Part shown: positions 15,772-26,306 of the stretch, piece by piece | Layout of the letters: every line of letters starts with the position of its first letter | How positions within the stretch are numbered: position 1 is the stretch's first letter | Assembly (NCBI RefSeq): GCF_000430545.1 | Contig: NZ_AUMF01000024.1 | Coordinates: 1-50,542, forward strand | Direction of reading: 5' to 3' | Length of the DNA stretch: 50,542 nucleotides | Source of the DNA: Tenacibaculum ovolyticum DSM 18103 | GTDB lineage: Bacteria > Bacteroidota > Bacteroidia > Flavobacteriales > Flavobacteriaceae | The notes under the pieces: model-generated | The model's database searches: none | The model's input: the letters and a program-made list of their open reading frames with translations, nothing else | What the model was told of the DNA's origin: nothing | Made by a program: the position numbers and the translations under genes

Positions 15772-18624
15772 CTATTTAGTCAAATACATTTTTCTTCTTG
15801 AATATAAATCGTAGAATTGATCGTCTTTTAAATCATCAATAAATAAAATACTTTCTCCTGTTGATTTCATTTCAGGCCCTAATTGTTTGTTTACATTAGG
15901 AAATTTATTAAATGAAAAGACTGGTTGCTTTATTGCATAACCATCTAATTGAGGGTTAAAATCAAAATCTGTTACCTTCTTCTCCCCTAACATTACTTTA
16001 GTAGCGTAATTTACGTAAGGTTGCTTATAAGCTTTTGCTATAAAAGGAACTGTACGAGATGCTCGTGGGTTTGCTTCAATTATATAAACAATATCATTCT
16101 TAATAGCAAATTGAACATTTATTAAACCTACAGTTTTTAGCTCTAAAGCAATAGTTTTGGTATGATCTTTTATTTGTTGAATTACTAAATCCCCCAAATT
16201 AAAGGCTGGTAATGTTGCATTTGAATCTCCAGAGTGTACACCACAAGGCTCAATATGCTCCATAATTCCAATTATCTGTACATTTTCACCATCACATATT
16301 GCATCAGCTTCCGCTTCAATTGCTCCGTCTAAATAATGATCTAACAATAATTTATTACCAGGCATTCTTCTTAATAAATCAACTACGTGCTCTATTAACT
16401 CCTCTTTATTAATCACAATTTTCATTCCTTGCCCTCCTAAAACATAAGATGGACGAACTAAAATTGGAAAATCTAACTTATCTGCTAATACTAAAGCTTC
16501 ATCAGCTGTTTCAGCAATTCCAAATTCTGGAAAAGGAATTTTATTTCTCATTAAAAGATCTGAAAAACTACCTCTATCTTCAGCTAAATCTAACGCTTCA
16601 AAACTAGTACCTAAAATTTTAATACCATATTTTGTTAACTTTTCAGCTAATTTTAATGCTGTTTGCCCACCTAACTGAACAATAACACCTTCTGGTTTTT
16701 CATGCTTTATAATATCATATATATGTTCCCAAAAAACAGGTTCGAAATATAATTTATCTGCAGTATCAAAATCTGTAGAAACAGTTTCAGGATTACAGTT
16801 TATCATAATCGTTTCATAGCCACACTCAGCAGAAGCCAAAATACCATGTACACAACAATAATCAAATTCAATACCCTGCCCAATACGGTTTGGTCCTGAA
16901 CCTAAAACTATAATTTTCTTCTTTGCTGTAACTTCACTTTCATTCGCTATAACAGTAGTTCCTTCTTTTGTTACAATATCACTTTCAAAAGTTGAATAAT
17001 AATAAGGTGTTTTCGCTTTAAATTCAGCTGCACAAGTATCTACTAACTTATAAACTCTATTAATATTTAATTCTTCTCTCTTCTTATATACTTCACTTTC
17101 TAAACAACCTAACATATGAGCTATCTGACGATCTCCATATCCTTTTTGTTTTGCTTCTAGCAATAAATCTCTATCAAGATTTGCTACAGTATATTTAGAA
17201 ATTTCTTTTTCTATTTCGTGTAACTCTTCATATTGTTTTAAAAACCACATATCAATCTGCGTAATTTCGTGGATTTTACTCAACGGAATTCCCATCTTAA
17301 TTGCATCATAAATAATAAAAACACGATCCCAAGAAGCATGTGTTAATTTATCTATAATTTCTTCGTAATTTTTATTTTCTTTACCATCTGCTCCTAAACC
17401 ATTTCGCTTAATTTCAAGAGACTGTGTAGCTTTATGTAATGCTTCTTGAAATGATCTTCCAATTCCCATCACCTCACCTACTGATTTCATTTGTAAACCT
17501 AAAGTTCTATCAGAACCTTCAAATTTATCAAAATTCCATCTCGGTATTTTTACGATTACATAATCTAATGTAGGCTCAAATAAAGCTGATGTAGATTTTG
17601 TGATTTGATTATCTAACTCATCTAAATGATAACCTAAGGCTAACTTCGCTGCAATTTTCGCAATAGGATATCCTGTTGCTTTACTAGCTAGTGCCGATGA
17701 ACGTGATACACGTGGGTTAATTTCAATAGCAATTATATCTTCTTTTTCATCTGGAGAAATAGCAAACTGAACGTTACATCCTCCTGCAAAATCACCAATA
17801 TTACGCATCATATGAATAGCCATATCACGCATTTTCTGGAATGTTTTATCAGAAAGTGTCATTGCTGGTGCTACAGTAATCGAATCTCCTGTATGAATTC
17901 CAATAGGGTCCATATTTTCGATCGAACAAATAATAACTACGTTATCATTTGCATCTCTTAGCAACTCTAATTCATATTCTTTCCAACCTATAAGGGCTTT
18001 ATCAATCATTACCTCATGAATAGGAGAAACCTCTAAACCATGAGTTAATAATTCATCAAAATCTTCTTCTTTATAAACAAAAGAAGCTCCTTCACCACCT
18101 AAAGTAAATGAAGCTCTAATAATTAAAGGAAATCCAAATTCTTGTGCAATTTCTTTACCTTTTAAGAAAGAAGTAGCCGTTGCTTGAGGCGCCATTGGAA
18201 CACCAATATCTATCATCAAGTTTCTAAACTTCTCACGGTCTTCCGTAATATTAATAGCGTCAATATTAACACCAATAATCTTTACACCAAAATCTTCCCA
18301 AATTCCTTTTTCATCAGCTTCAATACATAAATTCAATGCTGTTTGACCACCCATTGTTGGTAAAACTGCATCAATTTGTGGATGCTCTTTTAAAATCTGA
18401 ATTATCGATTTTGTATTTAAAGGTAAAAGGTATACATGATCAGCCATTGAAGGATCTGTCATGATAGTTGCAGGGTTTGAATTGATTAAAACAGTTTCAA
18501 TTCCATCTTCACGTAAAGAACGTAAAGCTTGTGTTCCAGAATAATCAAACTCACAGGCTTGTCCAATAACAATTGGCCCTGATCCGATTATTAAGATAGA
18601 TTTAAGGTCTTGGTTTTTAGGCAT
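15772..18624 (-). CDS. carB: carbamoyl-phosphate synthase large subunit
   Basis: A 950-residue enzyme that makes carbamoyl phosphate from glutamine-derived ammonia, bicarbonate and 2 ATP for pyrimidine and arginine synthesis. Both ATP-grasp halves are complete: the N-terminal half opens with IIGSGPIVIGQACEFDYSGT and the C-terminal half near residue 570 with VLGSGPNRIGQGIEFDYCCV. The protein is shorter than the E. coli enzyme (about 1073) because the C-terminal regulatory MGS-like domain is missing, and it ends YSRRKMYLTK. This short form is usual in flavobacteria and implies different allosteric control. It is a single gene here, convergent with the Crp/Fnr island and divergent from nothing close. 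Confidence 0.97.
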   Translation of the reverse strand: MPKNQDLKSILIIGSGPIVIGQACEFDYSGTQALRSLREDGIETVLINSNPATIMTDPSMADHVYLLPLNTKSIIQILKEHPQIDAVLPTMGGQTALNLCIEADEKGIWEDFGVKIIGVNIDAINITEDREKFRNLMIDIGVPMAPQATATSFLKGKEIAQEFGFPLIIRASFTLGGEGASFVYKEEDFDELLTHGLEVSPIHEVMIDKALIGWKEYELELLRDANDNVVIICSIENMDPIGIHTGDSITVAPAMTLSDKTFQKMRDMAIHMMRNIGDFAGGCNVQFAISPDEKEDIIAIEINPRVSRSSALASKATGYPIAKIAAKLALGYHLDELDNQITKSTSALFEPTLDYVIVKIPRWNFDKFEGSDRTLGLQMKSVGEVMGIGRSFQEALHKATQSLEIKRNGLGADGKENKNYEEIIDKLTHASWDRVFIIYDAIKMGIPLSKIHEITQIDMWFLKQYEELHEIEKEISKYTVANLDRDLLLEAKQKGYGDRQIAHMLGCLESEVYKKREELNINRVYKLVDTCAAEFKAKTPYYYSTFESDIVTKEGTTVIANESEVTAKKKIIVLGSGPNRIGQGIEFDYCCVHGILASAECGYETIMINCNPETVSTDFDTADKLYFEPVFWEHIYDIIKHEKPEGVIVQLGGQTALKLAEKLTKYGIKILGTSFEALDLAEDRGSFSDLLMRNKIPFPEFGIAETADEALVLADKLDFPILVRPSYVLGGQGMKIVINKEELIEHVVDLLRRMPGNKLLLDHYLDGAIEAEADAICDGENVQIIGIMEHIEPCGVHSGDSNATLPAFNLGDLVIQQIKDHTKTIALELKTVGLINVQFAIKNDIVYIIEANPRASRTVPFIAKAYKQPYVNYATKVMLGEKKVTDFDFNPQLDGYAIKQPVFSFNKFPNVNKQLGPEMKSTGESILFIDDLKDDQFYDLYSRRKMYLTK

Positions 18625-18738
18625 TTTAGTCGGTGTTGTTGTTTTATTGTTGTTGTTTGTAAAGGTAAAAAACGTTTATATACAAAAAAAGTGTTACTAA
18701 AAAATAGTAACACCTAATATATTAACAATTGTTAATCA

Positions 18739-18900
18739 TTATTTTTTTGGTCTTGGAGCTGAAGATACACTGATATTCTTTCTTCCTTTAGCTCTTCTTC
18801 TAGCTAAAACTTTACGTCCATTAGCAGAAGCCATTCTCTCTCTGAAACCATGTTTGTTTCTTCTTTTTCTCTTCGATGGTTGGTAAGTTCTTTTCGGCAT
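18739..18900 (-). CDS. rpmH: 50S ribosomal protein L34
   Basis: A 53-residue, very basic protein. It begins [20 protein letters not shown] and continues with the [20 protein letters not shown] core, which together are the L34 signature. It binds 23S rRNA in the large ribosomal subunit. The eight-residue tail VSSAPRPK after the core is longer than in E. coli L34 (46 residues) and is common in Bacteroidota. It lies between carB and the divergent pyrG and has its own well-formed promoter at 18973-19003, leaving a leader of roughly 66 bases. Identification is certain. Confidence 0.98.
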   Translation of the reverse strand: MPKRTYQPSKRKRRNKHGFRERMASANGRKVLARRRAKGRKNISVSSAPRPKK

Positions 18901-18972
18901 TATTTATATTTTTAAAAATAGTCTTTAATTAATATGTTGCTTTTATGAAATTCCGTCTGCTAAAAGCGTGGG

Positions 18973-19003
18973 CAAATATACAACAGTTTTTTTGACTAAC
19001 AAA
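18973..19003 (-). promoter_or_regulatory. rpmH promoter (flavobacterial type)
   Basis: On the minus strand TTTG (19003-19000) is followed after exactly 19 bases by TATATTTG (18980-18973). This is the Bacteroidota primary-sigma pattern TTTG...TAnnTTTG. It lies about 72 bases upstream of the rpmH ATG. Confidence 0.75.
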
Positions 19004-19049
19004 CACTAGTTTTAGTTTTTTTATATATTTTTTGATTCAACAAAAATAG

Positions 19050-20744
<1,695 letters not shown>

Positions 20745-20748
20745 TTTT

Positions 20749-20788
20749 AAAATCCTGTAATTTATAATTACAGGATTTTCTTTTTTTA
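20749..20788 (+). terminator. pyrG terminator
   Basis: A perfect 14-base stem (AAAATCCTGTAATT and complement) with a 3-base loop is followed by CTTTTTTT. Confidence 0.92.
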
Positions 20789-20869
20789 AACAAGTTGGAA
20801 CGCTGTTTGAACTATTACTATAATCAGAATTAATCACAGTAAAACCTCATAAATTCTATCGGGTTTCAC

Positions 20870-20903
20870 TACATTTGTCGGGTTTTTCAAATATTTGAAA
20901 AAC
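20870..20903 (+). promoter_or_regulatory. yidC upstream region: -7 box and a 22-base perfect palindrome
   Basis: TACATTTG at 20870-20877 matches TAnnTTTG, though no TTTG is found at the -33 distance. Immediately after, 20882-20903 is a perfect 22-base palindrome with half-site GTTTTTCAAAT. It would lie at the very start of the yidC transcript, 34 bases before the ATG, where it could be an operator or an RNA hairpin. Confidence 0.5.
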
Positions 20904-20937
20904 AAAAAATGACAAGTTGACATTATAACACATATCA

Positions 20938-22812
20938 ATGGAACAAAAAAAATTTGATTTAAATTCCTTTATAGGAATGCTTTTATTAGGAGGAATATTA
21001 CTTTGGTGGATGAATAGTCGTAAACCAGAAGTAACCCCTGAAACAACTACTCAAACAGAGCAAGTTTCTGAAACTTCAGCCATTCAAAATAACTTAACAG
21101 AAACACCTGTTTTAAATGATTCGCTACAGCAAATTGCTTTAAGAAACAAACTAGGTGCTTTTGCTTACGGTGCTTCAACAAGTAAAAAAGGAAGTACTTT
21201 TATAGAAAACGACCTTCTTAAATTAACTATTGATAATAAAGGTGGGCAAATTACGGAAGCATTAGTTAAAAATTTTAAAACCTACGATTCACTTCCTTTA
21301 TACTTAATAAAAGACAAGAACGCTTCTTTTAACATTAATTTTGGTACTACAGATAACCGTATTTTAAATACTAAAGATTTATTATTTACTCCTACTTTAA
21401 CTAAAAATGGAGACACTCAAGTACTTTCTATGAAATTGAAAGTATCTGAAGATAAATTCTTAGAGTATCGTTACGAAATTAAAAAAGATGACTATCGTGT
21501 TGGTTTTGCAGTTCGCTCTCAAGGCTTAAGTACTGTTATAAACAGTTCTCAAGCTATTAATTTAGATTGGAACTTAAAAGGGTTTAGACATGAGAAAAGT
21601 ATGAAAACTGAAAACATGTATTCATATTACTATTATAAAGCTGATGATGATGTTGATTATTTACAAATGAATGACGATGAAGCTGTAAGTGATGTAAATT
21701 GGGTTGCTTATAAACAACACTTCTTTTCTACAATTTTATCTTCAGACACTCCTTTTAATAATGCAAACTTAAAATCTGTTGATTTTGCAGGTGAAGAAAA
21801 AGACACTGTTTTTACAAAAACTTATGGTTTAAAGGCTCCTTTAGCGTTAACAAATGGAGAATTAAATTATAACATGCAATGGTTTTACGGGCCAACAAAT
21901 TATAATTTATTAAAAACCTATGAAGGAACTAATTTAAATGAAATCTCTGATTTAGGTTGGGGTATTTTCGGTTTCTTAAATCGTACTGTTTTTTACCCTG
22001 TATTTAACCTATTAAAAGGATTTATTGGTAACTTCGGATTGATTATTATTTTAATGACAATTGTTGTACGTATTATTATGTCTCCTGTACTTTATAAATC
22101 GTATTTATCAAGTGCTAAAATGAAAGTGATTCGTCCAGAAATGGAAGAAATTAACAAAAAATATCCTGGTAAAGAAAACGCAATGAAACGTCAGCAAGAA
22201 ACTATGGCGGTGCAACGAAAAGCTGGTGTAAGTATGATGTCTGGTTGTATTCCTGCATTATTACAAATGCCTGTATTCTTTGCTTTATTTAAATTCTTTC
22301 CAACGAATATTGACTTTAGACAAAAAAGCTTCTTATGGGCAAATGATTTATCATCATACGATATGATTTATCAATTACCTTTTAGTATTCCTTTTTACGG
22401 AGATCATATTAGTTTATTTCCAATATTAGCTTCAATTGCTATTTTCTTTTACATGAAAATGAATCAGAATCAACAAGCAAATATGCAAGCTCCAACGCAA
22501 GAAGGGATGCCTGATATGGGTAAAATGATGAAGTATATGATTTACTTCTCTCCTATTATGATGTTATTTTTCTTTAATAACTATGCAAGTGGTTTAAGTT
22601 TATACTATTTTATATCTAACTTATTAACGATTGTAATTATGTTAGTTATTAAAAATTATGTAATTGATGAAGCTAAGATTCATGCTAAAATTGAAGAAAA
22701 TAAAAAGAAGCCTGAAAAAGCTAAAAGTAAATTCCGTGAGCGTTTAGATAACGCAATGAAACAAGCACAAGAACAACAAGCTGCTCAACAAAAATCAAAA
22801 AAGAAGAAATAA
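20938..22812 (+). CDS. yidC: membrane protein insertase YidC
   Basis: A 624-residue inner-membrane insertase that places proteins in the membrane alone or with Sec. The first helix (LNSFIGMLLLGGILLWWMNS) is followed by a large periplasmic domain to about residue 350. The conserved core of five helices then includes FGLIIILMTIVVRIIMSPVL, with the hydrophilic-groove Arg, and the two-helix cytoplasmic hairpin around EMEEINKKYPGKENAMKRQQ. The C-terminus ends in a Lys- and Gln-rich tail (about residues 580-624) that can contact the ribosome. It follows pyrG, a stable flavobacterial order, and has its own terminator. Confidence 0.96.
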   Translation: MEQKKFDLNSFIGMLLLGGILLWWMNSRKPEVTPETTTQTEQVSETSAIQNNLTETPVLNDSLQQIALRNKLGAFAYGASTSKKGSTFIENDLLKLTIDNKGGQITEALVKNFKTYDSLPLYLIKDKNASFNINFGTTDNRILNTKDLLFTPTLTKNGDTQVLSMKLKVSEDKFLEYRYEIKKDDYRVGFAVRSQGLSTVINSSQAINLDWNLKGFRHEKSMKTENMYSYYYYKADDDVDYLQMNDDEAVSDVNWVAYKQHFFSTILSSDTPFNNANLKSVDFAGEEKDTVFTKTYGLKAPLALTNGELNYNMQWFYGPTNYNLLKTYEGTNLNEISDLGWGIFGFLNRTVFYPVFNLLKGFIGNFGLIIILMTIVVRIIMSPVLYKSYLSSAKMKVIRPEMEEINKKYPGKENAMKRQQETMAVQRKAGVSMMSGCIPALLQMPVFFALFKFFPTNIDFRQKSFLWANDLSSYDMIYQLPFSIPFYGDHISLFPILASIAIFFYMKMNQNQQANMQAPTQEGMPDMGKMMKYMIYFSPIMMLFFFNNYASGLSLYYFISNLLTIVIMLVIKNYVIDEAKIHAKIEENKKKPEKAKSKFRERLDNAMKQAQEQQAAQQKSKKKK

Positions 22813-22834
22813 TTAATTTTCTTTTACTCAATAT

Positions 22835-22862
22835 AAAAAGGTCGCTAAATGCGACCTTTTTT
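22835..22862 (+). terminator. yidC terminator
   Basis: An 11-base perfect stem (AAAAAGGTCGC and complement) with loop TAAAT is followed by more T residues. Confidence 0.92.
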
Positions 22863-22943
22863 CATTTAACATTCTATTAACAAAATCCAATTAAACCTTT
22901 AAATAATTTTACTGTCTTAAACATCTAATCAATTAAATATTCA

Positions 22944-25391
22944 ATGAAGAAAATCACACTTATTACTGTTATTTTACTATCTATTTCAGCATTTTCCCAA
23001 AGACCAGTACGAAGTAACATCCCTAAAATAACATTAACAGGAAAAATTATCGAAGCCAGTTCTAAACAACCTTTAGAATACGCTACATTGGTATTAACAC
23101 ATTTAAAAAGAAAACGTGTTTTTGGTGGAATAACCGATGCAAAAGGAAACTTTACCATTGAAGTACCTAAAGGAATGTATGCTGCTAAGGTAGAATTTAT
23201 TGGTTTTAAAACTAAAAATCTTAAAAATCAAAAACTAATCGAAAACACCAACCTAGGTACGATTACACTTTCTGAAGATGCAGAAACACTAAATGAAGTA
23301 GAAATAATTGCAGAAAAATCGACAGTAGAAATTCGTTTAGACAAAAAGATTTATAATGTAGGTAAAGACATGACGGTAAAAGGAGGAACAGCTTCTGACG
23401 TCTTAGATAATGTACCTTCTGTTAATGTAGATGCCGCAGGTGCTGTTAGTTTACGAGGTAGTGAAAACGTACGTATTTTAATTGATGGAAAACCATCTGC
23501 TTTAGTTGGCTTAACAGGTACTGATGCGTTAAGAAACCTTCCTGCCGATGCTATTGAAAAAGTAGAAGTGATTACCTCACCATCTGCTCGTTATGATGCC
23601 GAAGGAACAGCAGGTATTTTAAATATTATTCTAAGAAAAGGAAAAATCACAGGTTTTAATGGCTCTCTAAATCTTACTGTTGGAAATCCAGATATGCTTA
23701 GAATTGCCCCAAACTTAAACTATCGTACAAAAAAAGTTAACTTATTCTCAAACATTGGCTATTCTTATAGAAAAGGACCTGGAAATTCTCAAACTTACTT
23801 TACTAATTTCAACAATGATAAAACGATAAAAGACTACAGAAATGAAGACAGAGTTTTTGATAGGGAAAACAAAAATTTCAACGCTTCTGTTGGTATGGAA
23901 TATTACATAAATAACAACAGTTCTATTACTGGTAATTTTGTATACAGAAAATCTAACGGAAATGATATTGCTACAAATATATCAACATTTGTTGATGAAA
24001 ATAAAATTTTAACAGGAACTGAGATTCGTATAGAAAACGAAGATGAAAAAGGTACAAACAAACAATACTCTATAAACTATACCAACAAATTAAATGAAAG
24101 TGGCGAAAAATTAACAATCGATTTACAATACGGAGATAGTAACGAAACAGAAAAATCTCCAGTGTTAGTTGATGGAACACTATCGGAAGACAACTCACAA
24201 ATAACAAACTCAAAAGAAAAATTACTACAAATAGATTATGTTTTGCCAATTGGAGAAAATAGTCAATTTGAAGTAGGACATAAATCAACTTTACAAAAGT
24301 TAGATTCTGATTTTAAAGTAAACTTTTTAGATCCTAACAATAATTTCGATCCTTCAAATGCTATTACTTTCGATCAAAATATCTATGCTTTTTATACGCA
24401 ATATGGTAGTAAAATTAATAAATTCTCTTACCTATTAGGACTTAGAACAGAAATAACTGATATCGATTTAAATGTATTAACTACTAATCAAAAATCAGAT
24501 AAAAATTATACCGAATGGTTTCCTACCGTAAATCTTGGTTACGAATTAAATGAAAACGAAAATCTTACTTTAGGTTATAGCAGACGTTTAAGAAGACCAC
24601 GTCATTGGTTTTTAAATCCTTTTGAAAGTAGAAGTTCTGCCACCAATGTCTTTAGAGGAAATCCAGATTTAAACCCAACATTTACAAGCTCTTTTGATTT
24701 GGGCTATAACACAAAAATCAGAAAACTTAATTTAGGTGCATCTTTATATTACCAATATTCTACTGATATAATTCAAGCAATATCAATAATAGAGGAAAGA
24801 AACGGAACCAATGTTTTTGTACGCCAACCATTAAATTTAAATAATGAAAAGCGTTATGGATTTGAGTTCACTAGTAATTACAATCCTACAAAAAAAGTAC
24901 GTTTATCAGCTAGCTTTAACTATTTTAAGTTTAATACTGATGCTTTTTCATATACATACACAGCACAAGACAATTCGCAAGTTACCACAAACTTAGCCGA
25001 GGTTAACGAAAGTAGCTGGTTTGCTCGTTTTAACGCTCGTATAACACTACCTGCAAAAATTGCATGGCAAACACGCGTTATGTATCGCGGCCCGCAAACA
25101 AATGCGCAAAGCGATAGAAGTGGTATGTTTATGACAAACCTAGCTTTTAGTAAAGATATTTTAAAAGACAAAGCTTCGTTGGTATTAAATGTAAGCGACC
25201 TATTTAATTCTCGTAAACGAGAAAGTACTACGTATTATGGCGGAAGAGAAAATCCATCAACAATTTCTAATGGAGAGTTTCAATGGCGCGAACGACAAAT
25301 ATCTTTAAGTTTTACCTATCGTTTTAATCAAAAGAAAAAAAGAGAGAGCCCCTCTCGTCAAAATGATGGTGGTGGAGGTTTTGAAGGATAA
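22944..25391 (+). CDS. TonB-dependent receptor-like outer-membrane beta-barrel protein
   Basis: An 815-residue outer-membrane protein. A signal peptide (KKITLITVILLSISAFSQ) precedes a carboxypeptidase-regulatory-like domain at about residues 30-110 (ASSKQPLEYATLVLTHLKRK). A plug domain follows at about 125-230 with SVNVDAAGAVSLRGSENVRI and ARYDAEGTAGILNIILRKG. The rest is barrel of the 'outer membrane beta-barrel' type, ending in FTYRFNQKKKRESPSRQ and a Gly-rich tail. The substrate is unknown; no SusD partner is next to it. It is of the same subfamily as the receptor at 36091-38535. A small secreted protein gene follows after a hairpin-containing repeat-like segment. Confidence 0.88.
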   Translation: MKKITLITVILLSISAFSQRPVRSNIPKITLTGKIIEASSKQPLEYATLVLTHLKRKRVFGGITDAKGNFTIEVPKGMYAAKVEFIGFKTKNLKNQKLIENTNLGTITLSEDAETLNEVEIIAEKSTVEIRLDKKIYNVGKDMTVKGGTASDVLDNVPSVNVDAAGAVSLRGSENVRILIDGKPSALVGLTGTDALRNLPADAIEKVEVITSPSARYDAEGTAGILNIILRKGKITGFNGSLNLTVGNPDMLRIAPNLNYRTKKVNLFSNIGYSYRKGPGNSQTYFTNFNNDKTIKDYRNEDRVFDRENKNFNASVGMEYYINNNSSITGNFVYRKSNGNDIATNISTFVDENKILTGTEIRIENEDEKGTNKQYSINYTNKLNESGEKLTIDLQYGDSNETEKSPVLVDGTLSEDNSQITNSKEKLLQIDYVLPIGENSQFEVGHKSTLQKLDSDFKVNFLDPNNNFDPSNAITFDQNIYAFYTQYGSKINKFSYLLGLRTEITDIDLNVLTTNQKSDKNYTEWFPTVNLGYELNENENLTLGYSRRLRRPRHWFLNPFESRSSATNVFRGNPDLNPTFTSSFDLGYNTKIRKLNLGASLYYQYSTDIIQAISIIEERNGTNVFVRQPLNLNNEKRYGFEFTSNYNPTKKVRLSASFNYFKFNTDAFSYTYTAQDNSQVTTNLAEVNESSWFARFNARITLPAKIAWQTRVMYRGPQTNAQSDRSGMFMTNLAFSKDILKDKASLVLNVSDLFNSRKRESTTYYGGRENPSTISNGEFQWRERQISLSFTYRFNQKKKRESPSRQNDGGGGFEG

Positions 25392-25393
25392 TA

Positions 25394-25496
25394 TTTTGGG
25401 CGTTCGAGCGGGCTTTCATTACTCGCTTTTTACTAACTGTGTATAAAAACACACAGTTAGTAAAAGAGCTCAAACAAACCATTCAATCCCTAACGC
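25394..25496. repeat. hairpin-bearing intergenic element, possibly a dispersed flavobacterial repeat
   Basis: The segment starts GGGCGTTCGAGCGGGCTTTC and ends CAATCCCTAACGC. Between them is a perfect 15-base inverted repeat (TTTTACTAACTGTGT at 25428-25442, its complement at 25451-25465). The outer pieces resemble, from memory, a repeated extragenic element found after genes in many Flavobacteriia. Only one copy is in this window. Its hairpin could end the receptor transcript, but no T run follows. Confidence 0.45.
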
Positions 25497-25522
25497 AATA
25501 AATACTACCTAAAACATTATTT

Positions 25523-25921
25523 ATGAATAAATTTATTTTCACAAATATCTTATTACTGTTTTTATCTTTAAATATTTTCGCTCAAAAAAAACAAAACACC
25601 GAGCAAATTACTGATAAACAACTAGAAAAAATTCAAGAAAAACTAAAGTTAGATAATATTCAGTTATTAATGGTTAAAGAAATTCTTGTAAAATACGGCA
25701 AAGAAAAAAAAGAAATCAAAATTCAGGAAATACCTGATCAGGAAAAAAAGGTTCGCATTCAAGAGATAAATTTAAAACAACAAAAAGAATTACATAAGTT
25801 TATAAACAGCAAACAATTAGATGAACTTAAAAAAATTATGAAAGAACACAAAAAAGAGTTTCGAAAAAATCGCCCCTCAAGAAAAGGTAACAAGAATAGA
25901 AGAAGAAGAAACTCTTTTTAA
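25523..25921 (+). CDS. small secreted basic helical protein, unknown function
   Basis: A 132-residue protein with a signal peptide (FIFTNILLLFLSLNIFAQ). The mature part is almost wholly charged helix, rich in Lys, Glu and Gln (for example EKIQEKLKLDNIQLLMVKEI), and ends in a strongly basic tail (NKNRRRRNS-like). Its layout, a pair of amphipathic helices with a repeated Q-L-x-x-I/L pattern and ISDKQLEK-type spacing, loosely recalls Spy/CpxP periplasmic proteins with LTxxQ motifs, but that motif is not clearly present. It follows the TonB receptor gene in the same direction and is ended by a strong terminator. Function is open. Confidence 0.68.
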   Translation: MNKFIFTNILLLFLSLNIFAQKKQNTEQITDKQLEKIQEKLKLDNIQLLMVKEILVKYGKEKKEIKIQEIPDQEKKVRIQEINLKQQKELHKFINSKQLDELKKIMKEHKKEFRKNRPSRKGNKNRRRRNSF

Positions 25922-25925
25922 AATA

Positions 25926-25957
25926 AAAAGCTCGTTCAAATAAATGAACGAGCTTTT
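25926..25957. terminator. bidirectional terminator
   Basis: A perfect 13-base stem (AAAAGCTCGTTCA and complement) with a 6-base loop lies between the convergent genes at 25523-25921 and 25979-26155. Confidence 0.9.
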
Positions 25958-25978
25958 AGTATATATTTTTTAAAAAGA

Positions 25979-26155
25979 CTACTCTAATTCTTGAGCTGCC
26001 TTTTTAGCTTCTCTTTTTAATTTAATGTTTTCTAAGATTGTTCCACCAATCCAATAAGGAACAACAAATGTTAATAAGAAAATTAACAACCAAAAACCTG
26101 TTGTAAAAATAAACATGAATAGTACCAATCCTGAAAATTCTGAAAAATCTAACAT
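25979..26155 (-). CDS. small membrane protein, unknown function
   Basis: A 58-residue protein. It begins MLDFSEFSGLVLFMFIFTTG, has one long or two short hydrophobic segments at about residues 9-37 (FWLLIFLLTFVVPYWIGG), then a charged helix ending KREAKKAAQELE. Codon use and the clean stop between a terminator and the divergent fumC support a real gene. Such short proteins occur beside metabolic genes in flavobacteria, but I cannot give a role. The hydrophobic part is just long enough for a helical hairpin, so the topology is uncertain. Confidence 0.6.
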   Translation of the reverse strand: MLDFSEFSGLVLFMFIFTTGFWLLIFLLTFVVPYWIGGTILENIKLKREAKKAAQELE

Positions 26156-26306
26156 TTTGTTTTTTGCTTAATAAATTTGTTGAGCAGCAAAATTAAAACT
26201 ATTTTTCTTTCCAAGCAATAAAATCTGATAAAAATCATCCACAAAAACTATAAGAATTTGTAATTTTGAAACTTAGTTAATATATATTCTTTTAAATCAT
26301 TTTATA

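Noticed and set aside
15772..18624. Truncated carB
   Set aside because: The lack of the C-terminal regulatory domain is the usual flavobacterial form; both ATP-grasp halves are intact and the end is clean.
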